Assembly (NCBI GenBank): GCA_944474755.1
Contig: OX104123.1
Span: 67,201,898 to 67,265,897, forward strand
Length of the DNA: 64,000 bases
Reading direction: 5' to 3'
Source of the DNA: Limnoperna fortunei
Taxonomy: Eukaryota; Mollusca; Bivalvia; Mytilida; Modiolidae
Positions 10,708-21,834 of the stretch are shown piece after piece (the first letter of the stretch is position 1; each line of letters opens with the position of its first letter). The notes under the pieces were generated by a model. That model had not been told where the DNA came from and searched no databases. It saw only the letters and a list, made by a program, of their open reading frames with translations. The position numbers and the translations under genes were made by a program.

Positions 10708-11330
10708 TTAAATAAAAAAATATGAATCTACACTATAGAAACGTTCCCGGATGTGCGCCACATCCACACAGTCCATTAAAACATGCTTAGTGGTGTATGG
10801 AGTGTTGCATTGCACACATTCGGGTCGTGGCTCGTTATTTGAAATATAACTATGTGTAGTCCTGGTATGACCAAGACGACACCTGGTTAAAACCACTTGG
10901 TTTCTACGACCTCTATATGATTTAAAACTATTTGGGTGCAGAAGTGGTTGGATCTCGTGAAGTTTATTATGAACTTCCAGATCCCAACCACTCTGCCATG
11001 TATTAAAAACATGTATTAAAAATATATTTTAGAATAAATGATTTAAAATCAGTAAAAGGTATTTTACAATTAATGAGGTCATTATTTAAGGCATTCGTAG
11101 CTTCCCTGTCGACGACTGTGTTTCCGTGGATTCCCAAATGACTTGGAATTCAGAAGAATACAACCTCTTTACCTAAAGTTGTCAGCGATTTATAAATTTG
11201 AATTATTTTTAAAATAAATGGATTTTTAATTTTAGAATTTTCAATTGCCTGAATTCATGACAAAGAATCGGAGCAGATAATAAATTTACACTCATCTGAG
11301 GAAGAAATAATTTTTATCCAAATTGACAGC
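10708..11330 (-). pseudogene. LINE RNase H domain and C-terminus
   Basis: Minus-strand frames give the RNase H domain of a LINE of the I/Jockey-type assemblage: FIICSDSLS (catalytic Asp, about 11285), AIENSKIKNPFILKIIQIYK, then IPSHLGIHGNTVVDREATNA (His and Asp, about 11140-11080) and IPFTDFKSFILKYIF. Next comes the C-terminal region QSGWDLEVHNKLHEIQPLL, VVLTRCRLGHTRTTHSYI and PECVQCNTPYTTKHVLMDC with a CxxC...H...C knuckle, ending in a stop at 10708. Stops after SDSLS and before IPSH and a gap between KYIF and the next segment mark it as dead. This is a different lineage from the LINEs at 7650 and 13239, which show no RNase H. Confidence 0.8.
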
Positions 11331-11379
11331 GGGCGCTATGCTAATTATTAGAAGGTCTGGAGTTATATTGTTAATATAT

Positions 11380-11560
11380 TATACTGAGTAATAATCTATT
11401 TCTAGTCTTATGTGTATAACAAATGTTTTAAAATTTCAAAGTTGCTCTAGGATAACGCTTTCAATTGCCATATTGGTTTTTTAAACTAAATAAGATATAT
11501 AAAAAAACAGCAGGTAAAACAAGCAGACATTTTATTATTGGCATAAAAATATATGCTCGT
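11380..11560 (-). pseudogene. Decayed paralogue of the 7224-7411 segment
   Basis: Base-level similarity to 7224-7411 extends over about 160 bases on the same strand (ATAATCTATTTC, TTTTAAAATTTC, ACGCTTTCAAT, AAGATATAT words in order). The encoded homologous stretch IESVILEQL-stop-NFKTFVIHIRLEIDYYSV contains stops and a frameshift. It sits about 50 bases upstream (in coordinates) of the RNase H LINE fragment. The function of either copy is unknown. Confidence 0.55.
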
Positions 11561-11729
11561 CATTTCTTTGAATATACGTTAATCTTAAGCATAAAATTAA
11601 TTAAAACTTTACAAAACTGTGCTGTTCCAGTTTGAACTTTTTTGAGTTAAAAGTCTTACCGTGACGTCACAGCGGGCTCAGTGCTTATTAGAAACCTAAG
11701 ATGTTCTCAAATGGTATGATATAAGAATA

Positions 11730-12400
11730 CTAAATATAAACATTATATTGATATTTTATAACAAAGTACATCGATCAAGGACAAAGAATATTTACTATTG
11801 TTTTGTGTCAAAATATTATATTCAACAGTTTTGATTCTAATTATGCATACAATCGCGCGGGTATAGAAGAATTGTAGGGCTGGACGAAATTCAATGTTTA
11901 CGTGGAAAATACTTTGAAAACGTTTTATTTTATGTATTAAAATAACTAGATTGCTGATAGTTTAACGAACTCGATATTTAACAATCTACAAAAGATGTAT
12001 GCTCTATTAAGCAGGGCGAAGCAAAAGACGTATTATTTAAAATGATTAAAACGATCGTGTTACCGAAATTTAAAAGGAAGGTTTAACGTTATTACTAAAT
12101 ATAAACATTCTGTTATAACTCGGTGAACGAAAAAAATAGATGCGTGTAATAAGGTTTTCTTTGTAAATGAGATCTTTTCGACGAAATTTAACAACGAACG
12201 TACGTCGGCCAAGGACACCAAATACTTAGAATTGTTTTGTGTGTTTAATATTTGTTCGAAATCTTATTGTCATCAATTACTCGGTGTGTGCATATAATCG
12301 CACCAGTATAAGGTCATTGTGGGTGGAAATTCAATGAAAACGAGGAAATGCTTCACAACATTTTTGTTTTATTTTGAGCATTAATACAACTTTATTGCTC
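11730..12400. repeat. Diverged tandem duplication (~350-bp units)
   Basis: Two copies, about 11730-11960 and 12090-12400, share words in order: ACTAAATATAAACATT, CAAGGACA, TTGTTTTGTGT, GCATA(C/T)AATCGC, GAAATTCAATG and TTTTGTTTTATTTT. Identity by eye is low, so the duplication is old. No coding content was seen. Confidence 0.5.
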
Positions 12401-12614
12401 AAATAGCTTCGTTTACAATTAGTAGTTTAACAAAATCTCTACTTAAAAGTCAACAAACACGGGGACAAAAATCCAGAATCGCTGTACATACAGTTGTGTG
12501 CAGGCCTAACATAAAATGCTAGTTAACTTGTATAGCAGAGATTCTGACTGCTTTAAGTTAATTAAGAGCAGAGAATTTGACTGGTTTTAACAACTCAAGT
12601 TAACTTTGGTTGCT

Positions 12615-12842
12615 CTTTTGACAATTTTTTTATACAATATATTTCTGTCCATTTGACATTTTTTGACAATTTCTGTCCACTGGACAATTATACTTTTGAC
12701 AATTTCTGTACTCTTGACAATTTTTTTTTCTTTTGACAATTGTGTCACGTGACAAGTTTGTCAACGGGAAATTTTTTGTTCTGACAATTTTGTCCACTGG
12801 ACATTTTTTATTTTGGAAATTTTTTGTCCACTTTGTCAACTT
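12615..12842. repeat. Degenerate short-unit repeat, TTGACAATTT
   Basis: About ten imperfect repeats of TTTGACAATTT/CTGTCC, with the 11-base palindrome GTCCACTGGAC appearing at two places (about 12675 and 12790). The minus strand is open only because of this composition; the Lys/Asn/Cys-rich translation is not a credible protein. Confidence 0.7.
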
Positions 12843-13339
12843 GCTAACCTTTCGACGGACACTTTAAAACACTTTTAACTCTACTTGTTTAATGTTTTTT
12901 GTCAATTTATTTAGGAAAGACTAGCCGGTTGTACCGTACGTCGATTTATTTTATATGTGCGTTGTCGGAATGAAAAGAATACGAATGATGAAAATCAAAT
13001 TCTTTGTTGTTTATAAAAATCTTATTACCAAAAACAATCGATATAATACAAATTAGTAACGAGAAAAATTTTATTTTAATGATATGTTTGCTATTTACGT
13101 GTTTCTGGATATCATTGCGGAGAAAAATATTTTTTAAAATCTTACGTCTCGAAATCATATTACTTATTCATGTTATTGCGCCGTTGTTTTCTTTAATTAA
13201 ATATTAATGTACAGTCCAATAAAGTGAGACACATCTTTGTTATATATCTTTATTCTCATAAATCCAATGCATAACACTGGTACAGAGATATAACAAAAAA
13301 ATATACAATATATACACACATATATACAGAGAAAAGTTA

Positions 13340-15417
13340 CACAGATCTAAGAGCCTGGAAGAACAAAACCAGCGTTTATATCTTTTATAAAGTTACAGAG
13401 TTTCTTAAGAATAGTCTTTCTCTTACTTGACATGAGTTCTGAAAATTTAATAATATTGTGTCTATATATAAAGTAGTGGGATAGTTCTTGTTTACGTTTT
13501 TCGTTAAAATAATCGCATTCTAAGAGATAGTGGTATTCATCTCCAATTTGTGAACTATTACATAATACACATTTACGCTTGTCGCTCGGGATATTTTGCC
13601 ATCGCCGTTTCGATTGGAAGTTTATTGTTTGTTGTTCTAAATCTGCAGAAAAGAATTGCCTGTTTTATTTCTAGTATATTAAAGTATTCCTCTAATTTAA
13701 AATATGTTTTAAAGGTTCTATAATTTATAGTTTTCGTTGAATTTTGTACAAGAGAATTCCAATTCTGAATAAACTGATCCTCTAGGCGTTGTTTTATTAA
13801 GTGTTTAAGCCATTCATTATTGTTAAAGTTTTCAGTTTCCCAAATATAAGAGAAGCCACAGTCATTAAATATCTTTTTTACAAATGTGATCCAGTCGATG
13901 TTCATATTTTTATTTTCATTCATTTTACGACACAAGATGTACATAATGTAAGAGTATTTTGATTGCTTGCAAGTTATAAGCCTTGCCCAATAGCATACAG
14001 TTCTTACTTTTATATATATATAAATAGGATATCGTCCTAGCTCCCCATACGCCATATAGCTAGGTGTGGAAGTTTTTAAATTTAAAAGAGTCTTACAAAA
14101 TTTTAAATGTATTTTTTCCAAAATGTCATTATTACTAAAACTCCACACTTCACACCCATAGCGGTTTGATCATTTTGTCAAATAGATCAAGTTGACATGT
14201 TAATGAAAGTTTATGTTTTCTACCTATTTTCAAAACCTCATACATAACATTTAATGCCTTATCAGCTAGATATTTTTTTGTTAAGTTAATGTTTGCGGTT
14301 TAATAAAAATTACACCGAGGTAATTGTAATTTTGAACTATTTCGAGATTTATATTATTATAACTGAAACTCAGATTTTGTGGTGATCTCCCATTTCCAAA
14401 TACCATGACTTTAGTTTAATTGACATTTACATTTAATTTCCACGTTTCCCAATATGCATAAAAAACATCAAGTTGATCCAGAGATCATTTGATGTCTCAG
14501 CTAATAATGCGGTATCATCGGCATATAACATAATAAAAAGTTTTAAGAAAATGTCTAGGTTGTTTTCTATGTCATCAGAAATAGTTTATAGTCCTGTTAT
14601 GCTTTTATTTTCGAAGAAGGTTTCTAGGTCGTTTAAGAATAGCGAAAAAAGAAAAGGCGACAAGTTTTCACCTTGTCTCACGAAGTTATTACAATCAAAA
14701 TATTCAGCCATACAGTTGTTATACGAGATACATGATTTTATATTGTCATACATGCTTCTAATAACATTATATATCTTGCCATTGATATTATTTGACAGCA
14801 TTTTGTAGAAAAGTCCTTCTCTCCAAACCTTATCAAAGTCTATAAAGGCGCAAAATAACGTTCATTTTTTTAAGTTTCAATATATGGAAAAATGTAAAAG
14901 AGTAAAAATATTGTCTATAGTTGAGTAATTTTGACAAAATCCAAACTGATTTTCCTTTATAAGCTTAAATTCCTCAGAGAATTCATTAAGTCTTGCATTT
15001 AAAATTGACGTAAATAATTTCCCTAGACAACTGATAATTGTAATCGGCCTGTAGTTCTTGGGATCGTGACTATCACCTTTATTTTTATAGATAGGCCTAA
15101 TTGTATCAATTAACCAAGTGTTAGGGATTAAACCTTTATCAAAAATTAAATTAAATAAGTTTTCATAAATATTAATAAATTGGTTTGATGTGGACCTGAT
15201 ATTTCGTCCTGCACACAAATTTAAGTTTCTGAATACATTTAAGAATTTCCTCCCTTGAAATGTAAGCATTAATATGCTCGTTGATTTGTTCATTATATAA
15301 ATAACCAAAATTCTGTAGATCATTTCCGTTGTCATAGTCTTGTGTATTCAATTGTTTGAAAAAATCATAAAGTTTGTCAATTTCAATATTGAGTTGCTTT
15401 TGTTTAAAAGTTTCCAA
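13340..15417 (-). pseudogene. LINE ORF2: reverse transcriptase and C-terminus
   Basis: From high to low coordinates: linker with NAYISREEILKCIQKL (about 15250); RT fingers LIFDKGLIPNTWLIDTIRP and IYKNKGDSHDPKNYRP (about 15150-15040), KENQFGFCQNYSTID (about 14960-14915); palm NFVRQGENLSPFLFSLFLND (about 14690-14630) and catalytic YADDT at 14511-14525. Then the C-terminal region HLKFCKTLLNLKTS, YMAYGELGRYPIYIYIK (about 14060), DQFIQNWNSLVQ and FCRFRTTNNKLPIE (about 13640), and the knuckle KCVLCN...GDEYHYLLEC just below 13573. Frame breaks occur near 14870 and 14470-14160, and between LPIE and the knuckle. Not translatable as one protein. Confidence 0.85.
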
Positions 15418-15699
15418 AATTCTTTAGGGTTATCGTTTTTTAATATCTTCTGCAAGTTTTCTACTATAATTTAATATTTTCTATCTAGTATTTGCTTGTT
15501 GTTCTTTTCAGCTATAATCATTGCCGAGCGATTTTGTAAAGAGGAATTATGCTTAAAACGTTTCTTCAGTCTATATCAAACCAGGGTTTATTTTCTCTTT
15601 TACAATTACTGTTTCTATTTTGTTCCATAACAATATATGTACCTAAGGTTTTTTTACCAGATGTGACAAAAATATCACCTAAATCTTCTGACAATGAGT

Positions 15700-17290
15700 C
15701 TACAATATCCTGATTCACATCATCAAGTTGTCTATTATATATAGTAGGTCTGTTATCAAGTTCTGACAATTTATCAATATCAATATTATTCTGAAATTAA
15801 CTTGCTTTTTGGGGTTCCATGTTTTAGTTTTTGTAACATTTTTACGAACATGATTCAAAAGATTATCATTAAAGTTTTGGTTGTCGATTATATATTCATC
15901 ACATGAAAAACATATCTTAATAGCAGAGTGTACATCTGAGAACAATTTGCTAGGTTCAAGAATTTCAAAGTCTTTGAATGATTTTAAAAAATAGGGACTA
16001 CTAATACAATAATCTACTACACTTGCGTCTCTACAAGTAAATTTTCCAATATATTTATCACTTCCTAGTCTACCATTAACTATGAAAAGGCTATTGCTTT
16101 GACAAAACTCTAATAACATATTGCCATATCTATTTCTTATCTTATCCATACTAGTTCTTTTAATATGAAGAGGTAATTGCTCTAAAATATTAGTATAATT
16201 ATCCATATAATCGGACATATTATTTTCATTATGATCGTTTCCGTCTAGAACTATAAAATCATCTCCATTACTTGTCCTGGCATTAAAGTCACCTACAAGA
16301 CAGACGTATTCAGAAATATTTAAAAATGATATAAATATTCCTGTTCAATTTCATTCAGTGCTTCATCAGATGAATACTTTGTGTATTCAGGAGGTATGTA
16401 TAATACACCAAAGATTACTGGTTGGTCCAATTTAAATAATTTCCCCTCACACTTAAACCAAAGGATATATTTACAACTTGATTCTTGCATTTCTATCATA
16501 TTATGTAGTGTATCCGTATACCCGACTATAATTCCGCCCGATCGTCTATTGGATATATTTTTTCGATTTTTCATTACAAAGTGAAACCCTGGGGAATCGA
16601 TAACATCCAGCAAACTATATCCTGGTGTTCAATCAAATTTCGAAATTCTGGGTATTGTAACCTTGACTTAATGCCACAACAATTTAGACATAGTAGATTA
16701 ATACAATTGTTGCTAAGATTGATAATTGACCGATTTACAGGTATATTTAATCTCTGACTTGTATTAATAAAACTGTTAACATGTGTAAATTTGTCACTAT
16801 TCTCCCCTGTGATGGTAGCAGCTTTGTTTACAGTATAATTGCTGCAGTTTCCTAAATTACATGTATATTCCATTTCAACTTGTGTATCATAATTCATATA
16901 AAAATGATAGATATCATTAAAATATTCATTTTCTATTTCAACAGTGTGTGTAAAATCAGTATAATCTACATTAAACACATTCTCGTTTGGTTCATTTTGA
17001 TAAATATTATTTACATTGCTAGTAGACTCAATGCAGATACCAGATTTACATGTATTATCGTTTTAAGCATGACTAACTTTATCGAAAATATTAACATAAA
17101 AAGTTGATTTGCAAGAATTTCTTTTTGGGTTACTTTGATCGACAGTACAATCTGTATTATTAACATTGTTATTAGTATCTACACTGTAAGCAGAACACAA
17201 AGTATTATACGAATTTTCATTAAAACTATTTATATATTTACAATTGTCTTTTGAGTGACATAAAGTTTTAATGGCTAATTGCTCTCCATG
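15700..17290 (-). pseudogene. LINE ORF2: leader and APE endonuclease
   Basis: The leader from about 17290 is Asn/Cys-rich with one in-frame TAA near 17064. The endonuclease begins with NLLCLNCCGIKSRLQYPEF (about 16700-16640), continues with SPGFHFVMKNRKN and RRSGGIIVGY (about 16600-16530), FGVLYIPPEY, GDFNART (about 16290), NGRLGSD and DASVVDYCIS (about 16080-16000), and SDVHSAI (about 15935). These contain the Asn, Gly-Asp-x-Asn, Val-Asp and Ser-Asp-His residues of AP-type endonucleases. Frameshifts at about 16600 and 16315 and one near 15830 separate the blocks. The segment to about 15420 is the poorly conserved endonuclease-RT connector. Confidence 0.8.
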
Positions 17291-17357
17291 GCTATGTTAA
17301 TAATTATAGTCATTCACCAGAGGAGATGTATCAGATCGTCGTGGACGCTTATATGGT

Positions 17358-18035
17358 CTATTGGTCTGTTTTCGGCGTTGTTAACAGGGATTCGCAATAC
17401 CCATGCTTTCTATCGGTTGGCAGTGAAGTCTGTTCTTTGTCACTTTCGCCGGGATTGTACAAAATTCCGTCTATAAACAGATTGTCTCTAACTAGCACTA
17501 CATGTTTACCGTGTTTCTTAGCTTCTTTTTGGATCGGATACAGTTTTTTTCGTTTCTCTTCAATTGCATTATGGAATTGTTCGTGTATGCCGAAAGGGGT
17601 ATTTTTCAGCCAAGTTGCGTGTTTGAGGACCAATCTCAGATCTTTGTGGTATAGAAATCTCGCAACGATTGGCCTCGGTCTGTCGTTTGATCGTTTGCCG
17701 AATCTGTGTACATTTCCAAATTCAATGTAATGTTCGATTCCGAGTTGTTCGTAAAGAAAAGAACGTAGCTTTTCCTCGACGTCCTCAGTTTTCTGCTCTG
17801 CATGGTTGGTGAATATGAGGTTATTTTTCATCGACTGACACTGCAGGTCAAGAATGCTGTTTTGTAATTTTTCTACTTTTTCTTTATCAGATTGCTGTGA
17901 TTTAGTGTCTATTAACTGTTTCTTCAGTTCAGTAATGTTTTTTGACATAGACTTTTGATAGTTATACAAATATCTATCAATCATGCAATTCTTCGATATC
18001 ATAATATTAATTGATACAACTCTTGAACTAATCAT
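17358..18035 (-). CDS. LINE ORF1p, coiled coil plus RRM-type
   Basis: A 225-codon frame starting at ATG 18035 with an in-frame TGA just upstream. Residues about 28-62 (KSMSKNITELKKQLIDTK, KEKVEKLQNSILDLQ) form a coiled-coil-like heptad pattern. Residues about 68-112 (NNLIFTN, FLYEQLGIEHYIEFGNVHRF) fit the RRM of L1-type ORF1 proteins. The C-terminal part holds PRPIVARFLYHKDLRLVLKH, LKNTPFGIHEQF and RRKKLYPIQKEAKKHGKH-like sequence, matching the Transposase_22-type CTD. ORF1p would bind the LINE RNA as a chaperone in the RNP. The frame is intact, unlike ORF2, although the N-terminus may be shortened relative to relatives. Confidence 0.8.
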   Translation of the reverse strand: MISSRVVSINIMISKNCMIDRYLYNYQKSMSKNITELKKQLIDTKSQQSDKEKVEKLQNSILDLQCQSMKNNLIFTNHAEQKTEDVEEKLRSFLYEQLGIEHYIEFGNVHRFGKRSNDRPRPIVARFLYHKDLRLVLKHATWLKNTPFGIHEQFHNAIEEKRKKLYPIQKEAKKHGKHVVLVRDNLFIDGILYNPGESDKEQTSLPTDRKHGYCESLLTTPKTDQ

Positions 18036-18059
18036 TCATTCAAAATCTAAATTTAGTGT

Positions 18060-19980
18060 ATGCTAACCACTAAATCTCAATACAGTAGACAACTACATAA
18101 CAATAATGTAAAAAATCTTATATTTACAAAGGTAACACCCACATTTTTCTATACCAGTGTGTGTAACATGGTTTTTAATTTCATCTCTGGGGTCTTGAGG
18201 GTGAGTTTATATATGTGTAATATTTTTTTAGTTGCATCTCTAAGATCTCACAATTAAAGGAGTAGGGGTGATAAGGGCCATTTTTGGCCCTACAATTTCT
18301 GATAAAATAAAGTTGTGTGAAAAAAATTTATTTGCAGCCTATATCATCTCTAAACATAATGCTTTAAATTGATGCACTCCAAATCAATCAAAATCCTGCT
18401 TGTGACACCATCGGCATCACGTGCATCAACGTCTATTTTTAGATTTTGCTCTAAAACAGGGTGAATTTCAAGAAACTTATGTAAAATAAAGTGCCTGCGC
18501 GCAGCTAAGAAACAACTTAAATGTGTTATTTATTTTAGTCAGGAGCTCAATCTGTCAAAATATTTTGTTGTTTCTTGCATGCGCACGGTTCGAAAAAAGA
18601 TTAATTGTATCAGTAATCCGCGATCATTTTTGTTTACATTTTCGGGTCGGGAAGAAGGAAGAAATAATTCATAAAAAAACATGCAATAGTCATTTATTTC
18701 AAGTTATAAGAGGTTTAGAGTTATTGAATCAATAAATAAATTTTTGTATAATAAAGAGCGGACCCCTTGCTGTTTGATTTATTTTTTTTCTTGCTCGAAT
18801 GCAGATCTTTACCGTCGGCATTTTGACGCGACCGGGATTTCATCGTTTTTTATCTCGCAGAAATACATTTTGCAGACAACATCATAAAGATCCATAAAAA
18901 TCAAAAAGAAGATGTAATTCACTTGATGATTTTATCCACTCTCTAAAATAATGTTAATAACCTCATAATTTGTTGACCTAAGGTGACCTTTTAGTGTATT
19001 CTAGAATTTCTGGGAATTCCCAAATCTATTTTCTGTACTTATTTTTAGTAGAACAACACCAATATTTTTCAAGACTGAGATTATGACAAAAAAAAAATAG
19101 AGCTTGAAATATTGATAAAATCAAATCAATATTTGTTTTGGCACACTGTATTTTCAATAAATATGTGTGTTTTACTGAAATTAAAAAATGCTGACACAAA
19201 AGCGAAAGTAAACATATGTCTATTTATAAATTAAAACAATACCAAATAACATTGTGAAAACCTGAAAAGAAAAAAAAATGTAAATACATCTATGTTTATT
19301 TTATCATTCATTATTGTAGTACACGCATACTAAATGTTTACCAACAGTCTAGGGAAATGGGGAAAATGTTTGGGGAGATGAGGGGTGGGGGTTACATACA
19401 GGGCTAAGCCATGGCATCTTTCAAAATTGAATTTAATGTCATCATAGTTAAAAATTCAAAGTATACATGTCACCTTGAAAAATGGTACTTAAAATCCAAT
19501 TAAACAAAACAAAAGAATACAATTTCTAAATCATTTTTGACTACATGACAGTGTGATTTGAATTTTGTTGTAGGTTCAGCTTATCGAAAATAAATTCAGA
19601 AAAAAAAGTGACGTTTGTTGTTGACATTCTCTACATAAAATAGTATGGGTTATTACGGTACAATTTTTTTCTGTGAGGGTTAAGCAAATTTTATTGTGTC
19701 CTGCATAACTGTTTAATACTAATATCTTTTAAATAGGGAAAAATATTGTTTGCATTTCTTTACTGTTAGGGGAATTAACCCAACCCTCTAGGAATAAAAT
19801 TGAGAGACGTACAAAGATATAGTGAAAGTGCATCCCAGAAATAACTCTTGATCCATTTCTTACGCACATTGGACAATTGTCTTTATAGTCCGTGCGATAA
19901 ACATTAGGAAAACCTATATTTTAAAACATATTTAAAGACATGAAAAAAATGCACTGTTGTGTAGGAAAACTGTTTCAATT
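18060..19980. other. Stretch without recognisable gene
   Basis: AT-rich DNA with mild GC patches around 18380-18650. No protein family, SINE or inverted repeat was recognised. It may include the 5' end of the adjacent LINE near 18036-18110. Confidence 0.5.
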
Positions 19981-20240
19981 GGGTCCTCGGTGGCAGAGTG
20001 GTTAGTTCGTCTACTATTAATCACGTGGTCTGTCAACACTGAGATTGCAGGTTTGAGTCTCAATGCGGGCAGTGTGTATACTCGACTACAATCTTAATTG
20101 ACAAGGATTGCCTGTTTTCCTGCCGCAGGTCCGGGGTTTCCTCCGGCTTCTTCCCCATAAAAACTGGACGCCATGATATAGCTGAAAAATTGCTGAAAAG
20201 GGCGTTAAACATCATTTAAACTAACAAACAATCAATCAAT
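19981..20240 (+). mobile_element. Full-length tRNA-derived SINE
   Basis: Best SINE copy in the window. An A box-like TGGCAGAGTGG lies at 19991-20001 and a B box-like GGTTTGAGTCT at 20050-20060, spaced as in a tRNA-type internal pol III promoter. It is followed by ACTCGACTACAATCTTAAT, the CTGCCGCAGGTCCGGGG block, CATAAAAACTGGACGCC, GATATAGCTGAAAAATTGCT and GGCGTTAAAC, with a degenerate ACAAACAATCAATCAAT tail. The same family appears at 5638, 30011, 31967, 62681 and 63188. Confidence 0.9.
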
Positions 20241-20499
20241 TGCGCTTACAAATTATACAAGAAAGGTCAGGTATATATATTAAATAATCATATCCCCGCT
20301 CGTTATAGAGGGGGCTACTTTGCAAACACCTTGTCCGTCCGTTACAAACTTTCGGAAGATTTCTCAGATAACACAGCTTTAGCACATTGAGTAATACCAG
20401 CAACGAACTGCACACGGAAGTTACAGAGCAAGGATTAGATAAGTGCAGCTACAAATGGTAAAAAATTGATGCTAGTGATATTGATTAAATAAAGATGAA

Positions 20500-20884
20500 T
20501 TGCGTAACTTAACGCTGGGACCATACTGGGATGGTTCCCAGTGCTCGACCCATAGAGCAACCCAGTGCGTCCCCGGGGCATAATACGGAAAGCCTAGCCG
20601 CGGACCATAGTGGGTAACGTGTTTGGAGAGTGCCACGCTCCTTGCACGATAAAGACCCCTTTTGTAGAATTCGAAAAAAGTAAGCTCATTGTAGCCGCTA
20701 CAAAAGGCTAAATTCTTCGACCCCACCAATACTCCATAGTTTTCCAGTGGCAGTCAAAATTGTGTTCCCCGTGTCCCATCCCACCCCTTTTTCCATTGAT
20801 TTTTTGTTTGTTAACTTGTTCCCGTCCTGAATATAGCTGAAATACTGCTCGCCGGAAGTAAAGCAAACATCCAATCAATCAATT
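20500..20884 (+). mobile_element. SINE-B, CAATCAAT tail
   Basis: A second short repeat family. Conserved words are ACCCATAGAGCAACCCAGTG, GCCGCGGACCATAGTGGG, TAACGTGTTTGG, TGCACGATAAAGACCCC, ending in GAATATAGCTGAAATACTGC and CATCCAATCAATCAATT. The 3' motif GATATAGCTGAAA is shared with the first SINE family, suggesting a common 3' domain. No convincing tRNA A/B box was found. Partial copies occur at 6540-6730 and 10441-10500. Confidence 0.7.
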
Positions 20885-21118
20885 GTAACTTAACGTTATG
20901 GTATTATCAGATTAAAATGTCATATTATGACAAACATATGGATGCAGATGGAGGGTATGCGGTGTTGATTTCCACTCTAGGTGCGTCATTACTTTCAGCA
21001 AAGGTCCAAAGTAGCCATATCAGTTCAAAAAGTTACCAGCTGTGGATTACCAGCAGAGTGACCGAAGTGAAAGCTACATAAATATATACTTTAAAATATA
21101 GTAGTGCATGTATAGTTA

Positions 21119-21800
21119 TTATGTATCAAGAATTGTATTTCTCTCACCGTTAATAGTTAGTGAATAATCAGTTAGTTTGTTTATTATTATATTGTCTTCA
21201 GATAATAATAGCAAAGTGAATTGGGAAGTGGTATCCAACCTACTAAAGTTATTATTAATATTATTTACTTCCTGCAAAAATTTTGATCTTTCTTTGCTTA
21301 GTTTTTTACACTGGAGTAGAAAATGGATTTCATCTCCCACTCCCGCGTCGCACAACCCACAAATTATAATTTCTGCAGGAATATTTTATATCTTCTATCT
21401 CTAACTTATGTGCACTAATTCTAAATTTTGTGAACATTTTCCTTTTATTTTCAGAAAGATAGTCTAAATAAGGTTCATATGAGAACATATTTTTAAATAG
21501 TCTGTAGGTTCTCACTTTATTTCCAGACTTACTTTAATTGTCATTGAATATATCATCTTTCCAAATTTTTTTGTAAATAATGTTTACTTTATTAATAACA
21601 GGTGCTTTGGTGTTATACGTAAATGTATATTAAGGTTAATATTTAGGTTTTTCATGATAGAGTTGATGCAACTATACCAACTGCTTTACCTGAATTATGT
21701 AGATTTACTGATTCTTCATAAGCATTTTTTAAGTAAAATGTCATTAGAAGAGTATAAACGTTGAAAGTACTTAAACATATAAATTAATATATTAGTTGAA
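21119..21800 (-). pseudogene. LINE ORF2 C-terminus, third lineage
   Basis: Minus-strand frames read YFQRLYSSNDILL (about 21770), KSSWYSCINSIMKNLNINL-like (about 21690-21640), INKVNIIYKKIWKDDIF (about 21600-21550), KVRTYRLFKNMFSYEPYLDY and TKFRISAHKLEIE (about 21515-21400), then the Cys/His knuckle CDAGVGDEIHFLLQC (about 21350-21310). Frames are broken by a TAA near 21536 and a shift near 21385. The pattern is a typical LINE C-terminal domain different from the elements at 7650, 10708 and 13239. Confidence 0.7.
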
Positions 21801-21834
21801 AGTGGATACCTTCCCAATTATCCCATTACTGTTT

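Larger units (their letters stand above)
13239..18035 (-). mobile_element. Near-full-length L1-like LINE (ORF1 + ORF2), inactive
   Basis: Minus-strand element with ORF1 (17358-18035), ORF2 (about 17290 down to 13340) and a 3' UTR ending GAGAATAAAGATATATAAC near 13239. ORF2 contains an Asn-rich leader, an APE-type endonuclease, a reverse transcriptase, the thumb/C-terminal region and a Cys knuckle, in standard order. The 3' end matches the plus-strand copy ending at 9657. Multiple frameshifts break ORF2. The RRM-type ORF1 plus APE endonuclease without RNase H suggests the L1/Tx1 group; this is inference. The precise 5' end and target-site duplication could not be defined. Confidence 0.8.

Noticed and set aside
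12630..12839. Lys/Asn/Cys-rich 69-codon frame
   Set aside because: Translation of a degenerate TTGACAATTT repeat.
17279..17730. Plus-strand open frames opposite the LINE ORF1
   Set aside because: Antisense of ORF1p, which shows the coiled-coil/RRM motifs on the minus strand.
19981..20060. Candidate genuine tRNA gene (A and B boxes present)
   Set aside because: The downstream sequence continues as a SINE body with repeat tail and does not fold as a complete tRNA; the same head recurs at 62681 and 63188.
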